Positions 10,588 to 22,380 are shown, counted from the first letter of the stretch. The stretch is 64,000 bases of DNA from Proales similis (GCA_019059635.1 JAGVRJ010000013.1:930001-994000), one strand, 5' to 3'. Notes: generated by a model not told the origin, from the sequence alone. Program-made: numbers and translations.

Positions 10588-13500
10588 ATGAGTCAGATTA
10601 GTGACGAGGACCGAGCGATGGCTACTCGTCAGCACCAGCAAGAGCTGCAGAGTTTGGTCTACGCGCTGTCAAGTCGATTGACTGCCGCTTTTGAACCGGG
10701 CAGCGAGTCGAGACGCAAGCAGCTGCTGAATCAAGTCTATGCGGAGGTGGTTCGCTGCATATCATCGGATGGGCCGAGCACCAACTTCGAGCGACTTGAC
10801 ATCAGTCAGAAAATAAAGAAGAAGCGTAAGTCACTTGTGCGCTCCTGAGTGATTGCGGTCGTTTTCTCAGCAAACTTGCGCAGTCATCTTGCAGAATCGA
10901 CTAATTGACGCGAGCAACTTCACCGAGCTTGAAAACAAGCTCAGTCAAAACGTAGGCGATTCTCCTTCTTCTCCGAATTCTGGTTGATTGTTGAGATAAA
11001 TGGGCAGAAAATGATCGAGAAGCCGGGTGCGGTCTTGCAGTTCTTCTTGACCTTCATGAGTGAGAAGAGCAAATACGACGCGTCAAGTGTACGAGTAGGA
11101 GCTGTACTTGGCGCAGGTCGCGATGAGTCAATGGAGCCGCCAAAGTTAGCAGACGACGTGCAAGAGAACATTGCGCAGCAGTCGAGAGGCACTCAAAAAC
11201 TTGTGAATTTATTCAAAAGCGAAAAACGTGTCGAAGCCGAGCTGTCGACAACGGCGGCAAGTTCGCTGTCTGGCGCCGCTCTGAGGCAGAGCGGAAAATC
11301 AAAGTCAACTATGGCTGAGAACGAGGGCGCCATACTCCGCGAGCTAGTCTACGCTCTACAGGGACTGGATGGCAAATACTTTCAAAAAGATCCGGTCGAT
11401 ATGATGACGATGAACATCAAAGTGGAACTGGAGAATAGCGTTCGGATGTTTGTTCAACGCTTTCTAGAGTGTGGCTGGCTCTATTTGCGCCTGCGCAAGT
11501 TCATGAACGCATTTAACAACAACCCGTCGGCCGGACTCGTGCTCCAAGTAAACCAGAGAGAGTCCGTAATCCAGATTGATTCATAATTCCGCATCTTGCT
11601 TCTCTCTAGGCCTTTTGTGCGTTCATATCGGCCGAGCTGAAGGAGTATCATCGACTGCTCGCCGTGCTCGAGTCCCAAGTTAGCTAGCAATCACTTAGCC
11701 TTTCTCTCATTGCCGATCATGCATCGATTTTTGAAAGCTTCAGAACAAAGACGATCCCAACGATTGTGGCAACTTGACCCTGCGTCGCCTGATGGTCTGG
11801 CTGGCCGAACCTATTGAGCGCCTAAAATATCTGAACATCGTCTGCGATGCCATAAAGGGTCTCTGGACGAACTTGATCAATTATTCTCGTCTCCGCGTTT
11901 CTTATCAATTAGTTTAAAGACAAGAAAGGCGGTGTGCTGCTCTCCTCCTTGCACACGTTTTCGATTCACGGCGACAAGATGGTTTGCAACATGCTCGGCA
12001 GTGCGCTCACAAAGGTAATGCGCTTACTGGAAGTTTTACTTCCGAATCGGCTAAATTCCCGCTTCTAGTGCGCTCTGCCATTGAAGGAAATGATTGTCGA
12101 GTGGATTTGCGACGGCCAGATCAGGGATCTTCACCAAGAGGTTCCTCTTTTTCTCCTTTTGCTCTCAATCTTCAACAATCAATTGCTCGTTGTTGGTCAA
12201 GTTTTTTGTCGCCTTTGACAATTCCATTTCCAACGATCGTCTTTGGCATGAAAAGTACAATTTGCGACCCTCGCAAATTCCTGCGTTTATAAGCGAGAGT
12301 CAAGCGAAAAAGGTTTGTCCGTTTGATTTTCCTGTTGCTGTCTGGAGAGCGATTGAGCGTTGTCTCTCTCTCTTGATAGATTCTGGTGGTCGGCAAAAGC
12401 ATAAACTTTTTACGTGTGGTCTGCAGTGAGCAAAAGCATCTGGAGATTTCGAGCAACAATGTCGACAGTAGGTGTCCTGTCACGTGCGCTTCCATGCCTT
12501 AATTGATTGTAAATCGGCGATTAGTCAACAGCATGCTGAACCAGCGCGAACAAAGCCAGTTTCAAGAGTTGGTCAACGAAGCGTATTTGGACACTAGTGT
12601 GACCTTGATTAGAGTGCTGCGAGACAAATACCAGCTGATGGATCATTTTAACGCGCTGCGCCGCTATATACTGCTCGGCCAGGGCGATTTCATTCGCCAC
12701 CTGATGGACTTGATGGAGTAAGGAAGCAGTTTGCGTAGGAGCTCTCCCTAAACTAAACACCGCCTCGAGCAGAACTGAGCTGAACAAGCCCGCGTCTGAG
12801 CTGACATTGCACAAGCTGAAGCGATTGCTGGACAAAGCGATCGCCGAAACAAACGCCCAGTTCGAGCCCGGATACATTGTGTCACGGATTGACGTTCGTC
12901 TTCTAACCGTAAGCGCTCTTTCTTTCGATGTCTGCTTCGATTATTGAGCTCTCTCTAAAGAATTCGCCAAACGATTTCGGCTGGGACGTGTTCTCGCTCG
13001 ACTACATTATCGACGGGCCGCTTAAAACGGTGAATGCTCTCGAACGAGCGCTGGACAGCGCGTCATCGCTAATCGCTTCCACTGCAGATATTCACCAGCG
13101 ACTGTCTCCTGCGCTATTTGCGAATATTCAATTTCATGTGGCGCGTCAAACGGATGGAGTACATCACATGCGCCACATGGCGCTCGCACAAGGCCGAGAT
13201 GGAGAAATTTCGCTCGATGGCCGACATTTACGAGATAATTCATCAAAATCACATCATGAGCTCTGAGATGCTGCGACTGGTGCAGAACATTAATTTCTAT
13301 GTCATGTTCGAGGTCAGCAAGTCCTCTCTGTCGTTTCAAATTATGGTTGCTCTTCTAAATTCAAGTGAAAACGCAATAGGTCCTTGAGGTCTCTTGGAAG
13401 GTGCTCATGGAGAAGCTGAACAGCGCTCAAGATTTGGATGAGATAATCGCAGCCAACGGCGAATTCTTGAACACAATCATTTCGCAGCTGCTGCTCGACA

Positions 13501-14042
13501 AAGAATCAGGGGTTGGCATACGCACGCTCGCTCTAATCTCTGCATTGCTCTTGATTGAATTGAAGGAAATCGCCCGCGAGCTGAGAAGCATATTTGATCA
13601 GATAGTCAAAATGTCGCTGTTTAACGAGTCGCTCTACCAGACCGCCATGGAGGAATACGAGGCGCGCAAACGCTTTCGCGAGAGCAGCTATGACAACATC
13701 AGCGAGGCAAGGCCTTTAAGCCCGACTAGCTCGGCGATTTCAGTCGTTAAACAGCCTCTTTTTCACGCAGAGCGAAATGTGCGAAATTGAAGACGCGGAA
13801 CGAAAGCGATACAACACCGAGGTGAAGCCGAAAATCAGAGCCATTCTGAATCAGGCCAATTTGATGAGCACCACATTTCATGTGAGCGATTCTGTTGTTT
13901 ATTGACGTTTTGCGCGAGCTCCTGTTTCATGTGAACATTAAAGGACCTTGTGAGCAAGCTCATTGAAATGCTTCGCACCCACCCCAACGAGAGTCTTCGA
14001 TTCCTCAGCTTTCGATTCAATTTCAATGAATTTTACGTTTGA
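10588..14042 (+). CDS. TUBGCP3: Gamma-tubulin complex component 3
   Basis: Multi-exon gene with introns of about 50-100 nt. The product nucleates microtubules as part of the gamma-tubulin small and ring complexes at centrosomes and basal bodies. Diagnostic segments in order: a GCP3-type N-terminus with a helical region (DISQKIKKK, joined to LILQNRLIDASNFTELENKL); ILRELVYALQGLDGKYF near 11324; LMVWLAEPIERLKYL near 11790; DRLWHEKYNLRPSQIPAF near 12235; GKSINFL near 12395; LMDHFNALRRYILLGQGDF with IRHLMDLME near 12635-12718; GWDVFSLDYIIDGPLKTV near 12980; and the C-terminus SLRFLSFRFNFNEFYV ending TGA at 14040-14042. These match GCP3 better than GCP2 at each point. Start ATG is 10588. Exact exon edges between 10850 and 13400 were not all resolved. 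Confidence 0.92.
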
Positions 14043-14170
14043 AACGATCGCTCAGCTGCGTTCGATTTTTCAATTGCTCAATGCACACGCCAGGGCTTCT
14101 GTCGGCACAAAATCAGTCAATCTGGCGCTGAATCCTGTCTTTTTTAAAAACACATTTCACACATGAACGA

Positions 14171-14221
14171 TTTATTTCACACACACACACAGGTTAATAG
14201 CAATATAATATTCATAATAAA
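14171..14221. terminator. Crossed poly(A) signals of TUBGCP3 (+) and the PXK-like gene (-)
   Basis: AATAAA for the plus strand is at 14216-14221, and AATAAA for the minus strand (TTTATT on plus) is at 14171-14176. Each lies beyond the other, so the two 3' UTRs should overlap by roughly 80 nt. A (CA)n tract at about 14180-14191 sits between them. Confidence 0.7.
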
Positions 14222-14245
14222 AATGGCGATGAAAGCAGCAAACGT

Positions 14246-15955
14246 CTAAAATATCGGTTTGGATCGATCGTTGGTTTCGGCCTTGCGCAGCGATCTGCCC
14301 TGTCGTATGTCGGAGAGAAGTGAAGCTCGATCGGGTTGCCCGGCGCTGTTTACTGCTGTCGTGTCTGCTGGTACCGGCGGTAATGGCGGTGGCGGCGGTG
14401 CAGGAGGACCAACTGATGCCGGTGGAGGTGGTGCTTGTCCGACTCTGGCTTCTTCTGACGGCTTTTTCGACTCGTCAATCGTAGCCAAGCTCACCACTGA
14501 ATTCTTTCGGTCAGTGCTGATACCATCTTCGAGTATTCGGCTCTTGCGTCGGCCTGATGATCGACTAGCGAGTGTGACTTTTCCGCCGATCGCTTCAAGC
14601 ATCTCGGAAGCTTTAACCGATAAGTTGGCCATCGCCGTTTGTTCGGCAAGGTCGATACGAACGTCTTGAAAGAACACGTGTTCGATGAGCTCCTCCAGAT
14701 CGGCAAGCACAAACTTGCGCTTGGATGGCTGCTCCGTCGTTTGAATGTAAGTGTTGAAGAAAATGGTTCTCACCAGCGCGATCAGCTCTTTGCCTTCGCC
14801 GGGGCCGAGCGTTTCGCTCAGCCGGTCTAAAATGCTCTGGTCCGGAATGAGTGCGTCTAGCTCACAGCCCATGCTCATTTCAAGCAGCAGTCGACCAAAC
14901 CGCAATGTCTCGTACGCCCGATTCAGTTCGTAGTCGTTTCGAATTTTCCTCAATACCGTTTGCCCCTCCTTTACTGGCTCACGAATTAGATAGTTCTTGT
15001 ATACTTGTTGTAAATTGGCGCCGTTAAATGCCGCAGACTGCTCTCTAGTATCATAGAGAATAAAGTCCAGGCCAGCAAGAAGGCAAATGCGTCGCTTGTA
15101 AGCGAGTATCACATTTCCCGAATGTAAATTGCTAACCGGAGGAAAACGCGACCGTTTAAGATAGACAAGGGCTCGTAGTATTTGTTTGCCGTAGCTTTTC
15201 ACTGTTTTCAGAGGCAGGCGTCGAAATGTGGCGCCTGTACGATTGCCGTACTTGGCACTGGCGCTCTCCTTTGCGTAGCTCTGGTACAGCATGTCCTTGA
15301 TTGAGCCGTCGCGGCTAAAGTCCTGGATGAATAGCGCACGCTTCTCGTCGATATGCAGCTCCGCTTGGATATACGGAAGAACATTCGGATGCTGAATTGA
15401 GGTTAGTACTTGGCCAAGTTCGTTCTCGGTCTGCTTTAAGCTCAAATTCAGCGCCTCGCCGATCGATGCGATCTTCTTAAACGAGGTCTTCTCTTCGCCA
15501 ATCAGGTCGACAAACGCCAGCCGGTAAATGTTAAAGCGCCGCTCTATTTCGCTCAGCTCTTGTTTGAGCAGGAACCAGCTGCGCTTGGTCTGAAGTCCGA
15601 GTCGCGGCAGCTGATCGATTTGCTTGAACACAAGTTCCGGGTGCGATCGAATGTAAAATTGCAGGTACAAATAGGCGCTTTCACTCGACCGCTTCTCGCG
15701 CTCGCTTTTCTCACGTTCGACTCGTTCGACCAGATTCTGCTCGCCTCTTAAAAGACTGAGCGACATTCGACTCACTCGCCTCCTCTCTTCGTATTCGTTG
15801 TCGAGCAGAAACTGCTCTTCGCTTTCATAGCCTTCTGTCGACCGGCAGCGCTTTCCACACACAAACTTCCAGCAGACACATATCACCACAATAGCAAACA
15901 CGATTGAAAAGGGAACGGCCACCAGCAGAATCAACTCGGTTGTCTCGAGTGCCAT
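14246..15955 (-). CDS. PXK/Slob-like membrane-anchored pseudokinase with C-terminal WH2 motif
   Basis: Intronless, 569 aa. Residues about 8-30 form one hydrophobic transmembrane segment (LILLVAVPFSIVFAIVVIC), followed by a basic Cys-rich stretch. Residues about 85-440 resemble the kinase-like domain of PXK (modulator of Na,K-ATPase) and Slob (Slowpoke-binding protein). The catalytic loop reads NLHSGNVIL with no catalytic Asp and the DFG position reads GLDF, so it is probably inactive. The tail is poly-Pro followed by a WH2-type actin-binding motif (ASLLSDIRQGRSLRKAE), the arrangement at the PXK C-terminus. PXK itself begins with a phosphoinositide-binding PX domain; here a transmembrane helix stands in that place. 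The likely role is a membrane scaffold linking actin and channel or pump regulation. Start ATG 15955. Confidence 0.82.
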   Translation of the reverse strand: MALETTELILLVAVPFSIVFAIVVICVCWKFVCGKRCRSTEGYESEEQFLLDNEYEERRRVSRMSLSLLRGEQNLVERVEREKSEREKRSSESAYLYLQFYIRSHPELVFKQIDQLPRLGLQTKRSWFLLKQELSEIERRFNIYRLAFVDLIGEEKTSFKKIASIGEALNLSLKQTENELGQVLTSIQHPNVLPYIQAELHIDEKRALFIQDFSRDGSIKDMLYQSYAKESASAKYGNRTGATFRRLPLKTVKSYGKQILRALVYLKRSRFPPVSNLHSGNVILAYKRRICLLAGLDFILYDTREQSAAFNGANLQQVYKNYLIREPVKEGQTVLRKIRNDYELNRAYETLRFGRLLLEMSMGCELDALIPDQSILDRLSETLGPGEGKELIALVRTIFFNTYIQTTEQPSKRKFVLADLEELIEHVFFQDVRIDLAEQTAMANLSVKASEMLEAIGGKVTLASRSSGRRKSRILEDGISTDRKNSVVSLATIDESKKPSEEARVGQAPPPPASVGPPAPPPPPLPPVPADTTAVNSAGQPDRASLLSDIRQGRSLRKAETNDRSKPIF

Positions 15956-16515
15956 GTTTGTCCTAATTGCGCTAAACGCCCTTTCGACTTGGCTCTAATC
16001 TACTCAGCGCGTCGACTGCACTCGTGACAGGCGCTCACACACACACGCACATACGCTCACTCTCACATTCTCGTTCTGATGTTGATAATTTTCTCGCCAA
16101 CTCTTGTCTCGACAACAGAGTTGGTTTTTCTGCTTCCTACTCTCATCGCCAGCGTCATCACCTTGTTTGCAAACCAACGCTTCGACTTGCGCCTACTGAC
16201 TCAAGACAAGTTTTAGAATCTGTCTGTAGTCTCTTTAAGATTGCCAACTTCTTTGACTCATTTTGCTTCTTTGAAAACTTTGCCCTTCTCTATCTGTTCA
16301 ATTCTGAATTCAAATTTCATTTACAAAGTCTGACTCTGACAAAATGAAAACTCTCAATGCTCTTCTTCATTCTCAAGCATTGTTCGAAATTCGTTTAGAT
16401 TTTGCCTATCTCATTCGGCTATGAACAAAGCGTTTTATTGAAGGTTTCGTTTGCTTCTGTAGTTCTTGCGGCTCCCTTCTCACAGTCGATTGCTTTAGAA
16501 ATGGCCAAGAAATGT
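15956..16515. other. Intergenic between MAPKAP1 and the PXK-like gene
   Basis: No supported exon. It includes a short CA tract near 16037-16047 and AT-rich sequence. It contains the 3' flank of MAPKAP1 and the promoter of the PXK-like gene, both on the minus strand. Confidence 0.45.
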
Positions 16516-18664
16516 TCAAATCGGGCGCTTACACTTTATGGGCTTGAGCTGCTCGGCGAATTGCTCGAATTTCTGTCGGATCGGGCTGTTGGAAAGTGTT
16601 ATGAAATGCATTAACGTGCTGATGAGGTCAATGGCGAGTCCGTTGCTGCATTCAAAGTCGAGGTACTTTGGATCAGCAGTCAGCTCTTGCTCGTTTACTT
16701 CTTCGGCCACTATTATTCGCACATGACACTTTCCTTCGAGTCAATTGATTTAGCGGCTCTTTGCTTGGTCGGATTCTGGCGATTTACCGTTTGGCAAGTT
16801 CTTATGAGTCGCACAGCTGAGCACATACTGCATGGGAAACGAGTAAAAGCTGGACTTTTGCTCTGAGAAACGTAACCGATGCAACATGGCCCCTTTAATC
16901 TCTTCCAGAGTTATGTTCTGTGACGATATTTCTGCTCGTTTGTGTCTATCTGGTCGAACAACTAGATCACTCACTGGGCACGAGGCAAGAGTCACCTACC
17001 AACTTTGAACGGCGCCCGGCCCCATTTGCTCAAGTATTGAAGATTGAACTCTCGTGATTCTCTGACTATTTGAGCCGGCGTCAGTTCGGACAAAGAAAAT
17101 ATTGAGCCTCGCTTTTGGTCGACTCGGCGAACGCCTTGGCACCCAACAGCTCACTTTAAAGGGCCAAAACACGCACATGCTCATCGTACTCACAATTGTC
17201 TCGGACAAGGTAGAACTCCTTTGTGGCAAACTGGCTCAGGCGAGTCGAGTCGAGGTCTATAGCCACGTTGGGCTCTTTTTTATGCTCCAGATGATAAGTG
17301 ATCACTTTTCAGGGATTTGTTCAAATTCAAGTGCCTGACCACGCGTGCATCAAGTTCTGGTCACCTGGGCAAAAGAGAAAATCGTTGTTTGACTGCTTGT
17401 CCAAGGCCAACTCATAAATCTGCCTCATATAAACTGAATCGTCATCGAACCAAGTTTCCAGTGGCGATCCTTCTCCCAGGTGCCTTCTCCCAACATGGTC
17501 AAGCTAAGTAACCCCGGAGCCTCTTCTAATGCTCACGTTTTAACTTTGATCTTGGACGTGCCTTCATCTTGCTCTGATGTTTGCTCCCGCTCTCCAGAGC
17601 TTTCAACCAGAGCCAAACAGTTGAAGCCGAATTTAGACACGCTTTGATTCTTTTCCAAACAGGCCAAGTCCTCTTCTATCTCTCCACTCTCGTCGGCTAT
17701 TTTTAGATCGTAGTGCGATATGTCCTTGAATCTAAGCGACTAGATTCGAAACCAAATGTTCTAGCAAGAGCACAAGAATCGCTCACTTGAGCTTGGGCTC
17801 TCGCATCTCCAGCGTGTACTTGAAGCAAACAAGGCCGACTAGTTCAGCGATCGAGGCCGATTTGTAGACGTGGATGAGCAGGGGACTCTTGGGCTTTTCG
17901 GAGCCGAATATCTGTAGTTTCTGTGCCAGTGACGGATCTTGGCCCTTGAATGTTCAAGGTCAAACTAGCCAAGATGGACAAGCGCAAGGTCACTTGCCTT
18001 GGCATCGAATTTCGCAAAAGATTTAAACGCATTGTCGCCAAGTGAACCATTCTCGAACATTAGAGAGAACGCCGACGTTCTTGGCTGCGCATTCATTTTT
18101 ATCTGCGACTCGCTTCGCTTCACAAACTCAATTGAGCTGGTGGACGGTTCATCTGAAGAGCGAAGCATTGGCGCTCATTCACTAAAAAGTCAAAATCGAG
18201 CCGATTACCTTCAAAGCTTTTGGCTTTACGTTCGAGTCTGGGCTCACCGCTCGGCTCTGATTTCATCCGATTCAGGCTTTTCTCGTGCGGTTCTGATTTG
18301 GACGCCCAGAATTAATGCGAACGCTTTGAATTGGGCATGTTGGAAAAGACGAATTTACTGCTGAGGCGAACGTATTCATAGGCCCGGGCGTGAATCCTGG
18401 CTCGTAGAATCCTTTCCTCGTCCGAACCTTGGCTCGATCGCTCTTGGCTTGAAATTGTCTTACTCAGTCTGGCGCGACAAATTTTCACGTTCAGGTGGTT
18501 TACTTTAAAATGGCTTCGACTCTGAGCTGAGGCTCAATTGAACGTTCACAGAAGCTTGTTGTGTCGGCGGCCACAAAACTCTTTCTCAAATGCTGCAACA
18601 GAAATGCACTCGAGCCGACCGATAAAGAGCAGTGTCCGCTTCGACAATGATCGAAGCCAATCAT
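16516..18664 (-). CDS. MAPKAP1: Sin1/MAPKAP1, TORC2 subunit
   Basis: Multi-exon gene encoding Sin1, the TORC2 subunit that presents Akt/SGK/PKC substrates to mTOR and contacts Ras and membranes. The N-terminus from ATG 18664 has the family signature (SAFLLQHLRKSFVAADTTSF). Near 18060-18150 lies EFVKRSESQIK then NAFKSFAKFDAK. The CRIM region follows (DPSLAQKLQIFGSEKPKSP, SIAELVGLVCFKYTLEMRE) at about 17815-17945. MLHRLRF near 16880 corresponds to IHRLRF at the start of the PH-domain region. The last exon, ending TGA at 16516-16518, contains LAIDLISTLMHFITLSNSPI, the C-terminal helix of the PH domain. Some exon edges are uncertain, and a GTGTAAGC near 16524-16531 could be a donor to a further exon. 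An acceptor-like AAGCTTTTCAG lies about 60 nt upstream of the ATG. Confidence 0.83.
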
Positions 18665-18885
18665 CTATCTTGGCTGCTTCAGCTTGATAGCGGCCAACAA
18701 ACTTCTGTTGAAAGCACTGAAAAGCTTAAAAGTTCACAAGTTAGATTCGTTTTTGCTTTGTGTCAAAAGGTTGGACTTTAAGATCCAACTCCCACCACAA
18801 TGAATATAGCAACCAAACGTGCGAGCGAAAGAATTCAACATTTATTGTTTACTGATCAGTTGGGCACGAGATCGGCAAGGTTGGA

Positions 18886-20148
18886 TTAAAACTGGGAGCT
18901 GCTGTCAGCAGTGATCTCGCTTGAGAGTAAAGAGAGTGGATCGGGCCCTTTGCAATGCAGTGTTGGTTTAAACACATTAAATGATTTGGAACGAATTGAA
19001 ATAGAAAAATTACCGATTATCTGAATGAGCTTGTTTATCTCATCGTCGAATTGATTCACATTAAAGTCGCTGAGGAATTCGTCGAGCGCCGAAGACGCTT
19101 CTTCGTTTAGACTTGAAGCAAACTTTCAGTCCGCTGAGTGCTCAATTGGCTGCTTTCTCTTCACTTACTGGTCGTTTTCCTGAATGAACTGGCCGAGAGC
19201 GACGTGTTTATTTGGCGTTTCGCCTTTGATCTGCTGCTCACTGCGACGCTTTAGATAGTCCTGGTAGAGAGCGTTCACTTTACTGTAGGCGTGCTGATAG
19301 CATTCGATTATTTGCCGACGATAGAATTCTCGAATCTGTTCAATCGGGCCAATACGAGACTCGCTGAACGCTTGTCTTATCAGGTTCTGGCCATTTTCAA
19401 GTTAAAAGCCGGTCGGCTAAGGCTTAAAACGCTTATCCAACCTGATTTGTCGTGCTCGATCCGGTCCCGGTTTTAGAATCTGACGCGCGGCTGTTTTGTT
19501 CAACTTGTTGAAGGTTCTTGAACAGCTCGATGAGTGAAACGATAAAGTTCTCCGTCACTTCGGTCAAAATGTCCAGGCCGAGCTCAGACGCGTCTAAGAG
19601 TAAGCGGTCAGGCTCTAAATAGAAGGGAATCACAATTATGGAGCAATACTTCCAAAGCCCGAGTGCATGCTCATGATTTTGACAAAGTTCAAAAGCAGAG
19701 TCCGCGCCTGATTCTCGTTCAATGGACCCTGGTGGTTTTGCTCTGCAGCTCTAAGACTCGGCTTGACCGAAGATCGTCTGAAGAATTCGACCTGCTCGAA
19801 TGGCAGGTCCATGCTGAGAATCTTGTTCAGTTTGATCGTGTTTATTATGTACGAGTCCATGCTGGGCGCTCTTTTCTCATTTCTACTGGTAGAGTCTATT
19901 GTCAGCAAACAGCGATCGAACGAGCCAAGAGGCTGGGATTACCGTTCGTGTCGGACAGAGCTGACTGCCGCCACTGACACATGCTCTTGAACTTTGCCGG
20001 CGCTCCACGCCTCAACGAGTTCGTCTACTTGCAGTATCGGTTGGGACCAGCTTAGACATTCGGCGGTGAACGAGTCGGACAGTGGATGTGAACTGGTCTC
20101 GCCCCATAGTTGATATGCATCCGAAACGGAGGTGTCCTCGCAGTCCAT
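18886..20148 (-). CDS. SUPT7L: SUPT7L (STAF65-gamma), SAGA complex histone-fold subunit
   Basis: Multi-exon gene starting at ATG 20148 (MDCEDTSVSDAYQLWGE) and ending TAA at 18886-18888. SUPT7L is a structural subunit of the SAGA histone acetyltransferase complex. A histone-fold (Bromo_TP-like) region spans 19440-19740: ENQARTLLLNFVKIMSMHSG, then LLLDASELGLDILTEVTENF and VSLIELFKNLQQVE. The most diagnostic stretch is at 19190-19380: IGPIEQIREFYRRQIIECYQ, then VNALYQDYLKRR. After it come LGQFIQEN and a short acidic C-terminal segment (ALDEFLSDFNVNQFDDEI) in separate small exons. Its poly(A) signal (AATAAA on minus) is at 18841-18846. The gene sits 110 bp downstream of the DYNC2I2 stop codon. 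Confidence 0.82.
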
Positions 20149-20224
20149 TCTCACGTCGTCATGTGACCGTCTCCAAATTTCATATTCAAAGGCCCGAGTC
20201 AAACTCGATGCATAAAAAAGGTTT

Positions 20225-20230
20225 TTTATT
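20225..20230 (-). terminator. Poly(A) signal of DYNC2I2
   Basis: AATAAA on the minus strand, 28 nt after the DYNC2I2 stop and only 77 nt upstream of the SUPT7L start codon. The space between the end of one mRNA and the next start codon is therefore operon-like. Confidence 0.6.
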
Positions 20231-20257
20231 TGCAATTAAATTGTGTTTGTCGCAAAT

Positions 20258-22355
20258 TTATTTCTCAAATGTCTTCTCGGAGATGTTGTTTAGTTTGTCG
20301 AGTTCGCCGGCTTCCGGATTGCTCAGCTTGTTGGACAACTTCCAGACTTTGACGAAACCGGTCGCATCTCCGGTGGCCAAGTAGCCGGCCCGGCTCTTGT
20401 TAAAAGCTAAGCAAGTGAGAGCCGATTCGGACACGCTGACTGACTCGCACCAGGACGAAGTGCTCTTGGCCAAGTCGAATATCAGCAGCTTGCCGCGGTG
20501 AGTGCCGCACGCAAACAGACACGGCCTAGTCGGCGACCACTCCACGCAATAGAGACTTCCTCGATCCGGACAGAATTTGTACAAGCACGTGGACTGAAGC
20601 ACTGAAAAGAGGCGAATCTCCGAATCACTGCCACACGAGAGCATGAGGTTTCTGTGAAACGGCGAGTAGCTTATCGAGTACACAGGTCCGTAGTGAGAGT
20701 CGTAGGACAGACTAGTGGGCGATTTGAGTTCGACCGAGAACTCGTCTTGCTCTTCTCCTAAGAACAAGTTTAAGGTCGAATAGCCAGGCATCAGACAGTC
20801 GTCAACAAACCTATTGCAAATGGCGTATCGGACCCGAACGAGCATTTAAGGACGCTGCCAGACTCGCAGCCTAGAACGAACGTGTCCGGGCTGCTTAGGC
20901 TTACGTCGAACGAAGTTACTACAGACCTGGTCAGTTTGAGTCAAGAGTGCGAAACGCGGACCAAGAGCCAACCTCCCATCTCCGAGCCGTAGTCTTTGTA
21001 CTGATTCCTCGACAAGAAGTCAATCACGATCGCGTAGCCGTCCGTGAGTTTGAGAAGATTCTTGGTCGGCAGTGCATTCCAGAGCAGCATTTTCCCGTCA
21101 TTGCTTGCACTTAATAGCTAGCTCGAGCAGAATTAAATATTTGCAGAACGCCGATGCCTGAGAGCGCCAAGTACCAAGTATTTCTTCTTGCTCGCTTTAG
21201 GGTCCTTGATCCATTTGAGTGCGCTCACTTCGTCGCGATGTAAATCGCGTTGATCCTGCACACTTGCTACGAGCGGCTCAATTGTTTCTCGAATGTCGAA
21301 CACTTGAATTTCACCTGACGAAATTGAAGATTAGAATAGAGAGAGAGAGAGCGAGGAGCAACTTAGAAGTTGAGCGCTCACCGTTTACGAATCCGGCGGC
21401 CACAATCGCCGGATATTCAGGATGGGCGGCTAGGCTGCTTATGCAACCTGTGGTCTCAATATTGACGTCCGGCCGGTTGGCGTTCAGCTTGATTCGGTCA
21501 ATATTCCAGCTGCACACGGCGCCTCGATGAACACAAACACTTTCGTGGTCCATTCGACCGTAGCCGCAAAATATCGTTGAGCCCGATGCATTCCAGTCCA
21601 GCGCAGTAATGCTAAGCTGAAGAGTTAAAGAGAGCTCAAATGCAACTGCTTTAGTCAAGTTGAAGAGTAGACGAGATACCTCTTCTGCTTTGAGCTGCTG
21701 GTTGGTCAACATAAACGGAGCGGTGATTACTGAGCTTCCCACATACCAGTCGACCTCGTAGTCTTGCAACAAATTCCAACTGATTTCAAAGAGTTCTTTC
21801 ACTTGATGCGAATTACTTTGAAATGCTCTGCTGGCCTCGTTTTCTTTAAGGGCGTCAAGTACGAGATGCGCGCGCTTGTCAAACAGGCGCTGCATCTTTT
21901 CACGGTCTCTCTTGCTCACCTCGTGTTCATCTAGTGGCTCCGATTCGGTTTGAACCTGAGCTCGAGTGGACTGGAGAGTTGATTAACAACTCGCTTGGCC
22001 ATTTCTTACCTCTTTGCTCTTTTTAGATCGAGTCTGCGCTGAAGAGTTGGACAACTCGCGCTGAATATTCGCCTGGCAATGAGACTCTGTTCGTTCGATT
22101 CTTGTCATCCAAACTGGTTTTAGACAAACTCGGCCTTGTGAGACCGTCGATTTGAGTAATTTACTTGGTTCGAACTGCTTGAAATGGCTTGCAAGTGACA
22201 GGCGGCAGAGTTGAGTCATCAGTGAACACTGCTCGTCTTTTAAATTGAATGTCCTCGAACAGACGCTTTTCCTCTTCGATGTTGTCAAAGAACATTTTGA
22301 CGTGAATGAGATCGTCGGCGAACAGTGTGAATTCCACTCGGCCACTGCTTGCCAT
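20258..22355 (-). CDS. DYNC2I2: DYNC2I2 (WDR34), intraflagellar transport dynein-2 intermediate chain
   Basis: WD-repeat intermediate chain of cytoplasmic dynein-2, the retrograde intraflagellar transport motor. Start ATG 22355, stop TAA 20258-20260, about eight exons with introns of 50-70 nt. The N-terminal part carries SSAQTRS and VQTES, reminiscent of the QT-type light-chain (LC8)-binding motifs in this family. The WD propeller follows: SITALDWNASGSTIFCGYGR, MDHESVCVHRGAVCSWNIDR, ASNDGKMLLWN, YGPVYSISYSPFHRNLMLSC and GYLATGDATGFVKVWKLSNK, all aligning with WDR34 rather than WDR60. A perfect X-box lies 12 bp upstream of the ATG. The first intron was placed at GTAAAT...GACAAG (64 nt) because other acceptors give a premature stop. 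Confidence 0.9.
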
Positions 22356-22366
22356 GAACTCGCTTG

Positions 22367-22380
22367 GTTGCCATGGTTAC
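22367..22380. promoter_or_regulatory. X-box (RFX site) of DYNC2I2
   Basis: GTTGCCATGGTTAC, an inverted repeat matching the RFX consensus GTNRCC-N(0-3)-RGYAAC exactly on the minus strand. It lies 12 bp upstream of the DYNC2I2 ATG, the typical promoter-proximal position for RFX control of cilium genes. Confidence 0.85.

Noticed and set aside
14171-14191. CA tract as a possible mobile element border
   Set aside because: A simple microsatellite between two 3' ends; no inverted or direct repeats around it.
18315-18352. A 35-nt intron in MAPKAP1
   Set aside because: A later acceptor (CAAATCAG) gives a 66-nt intron, in line with other introns, and an equally open frame.
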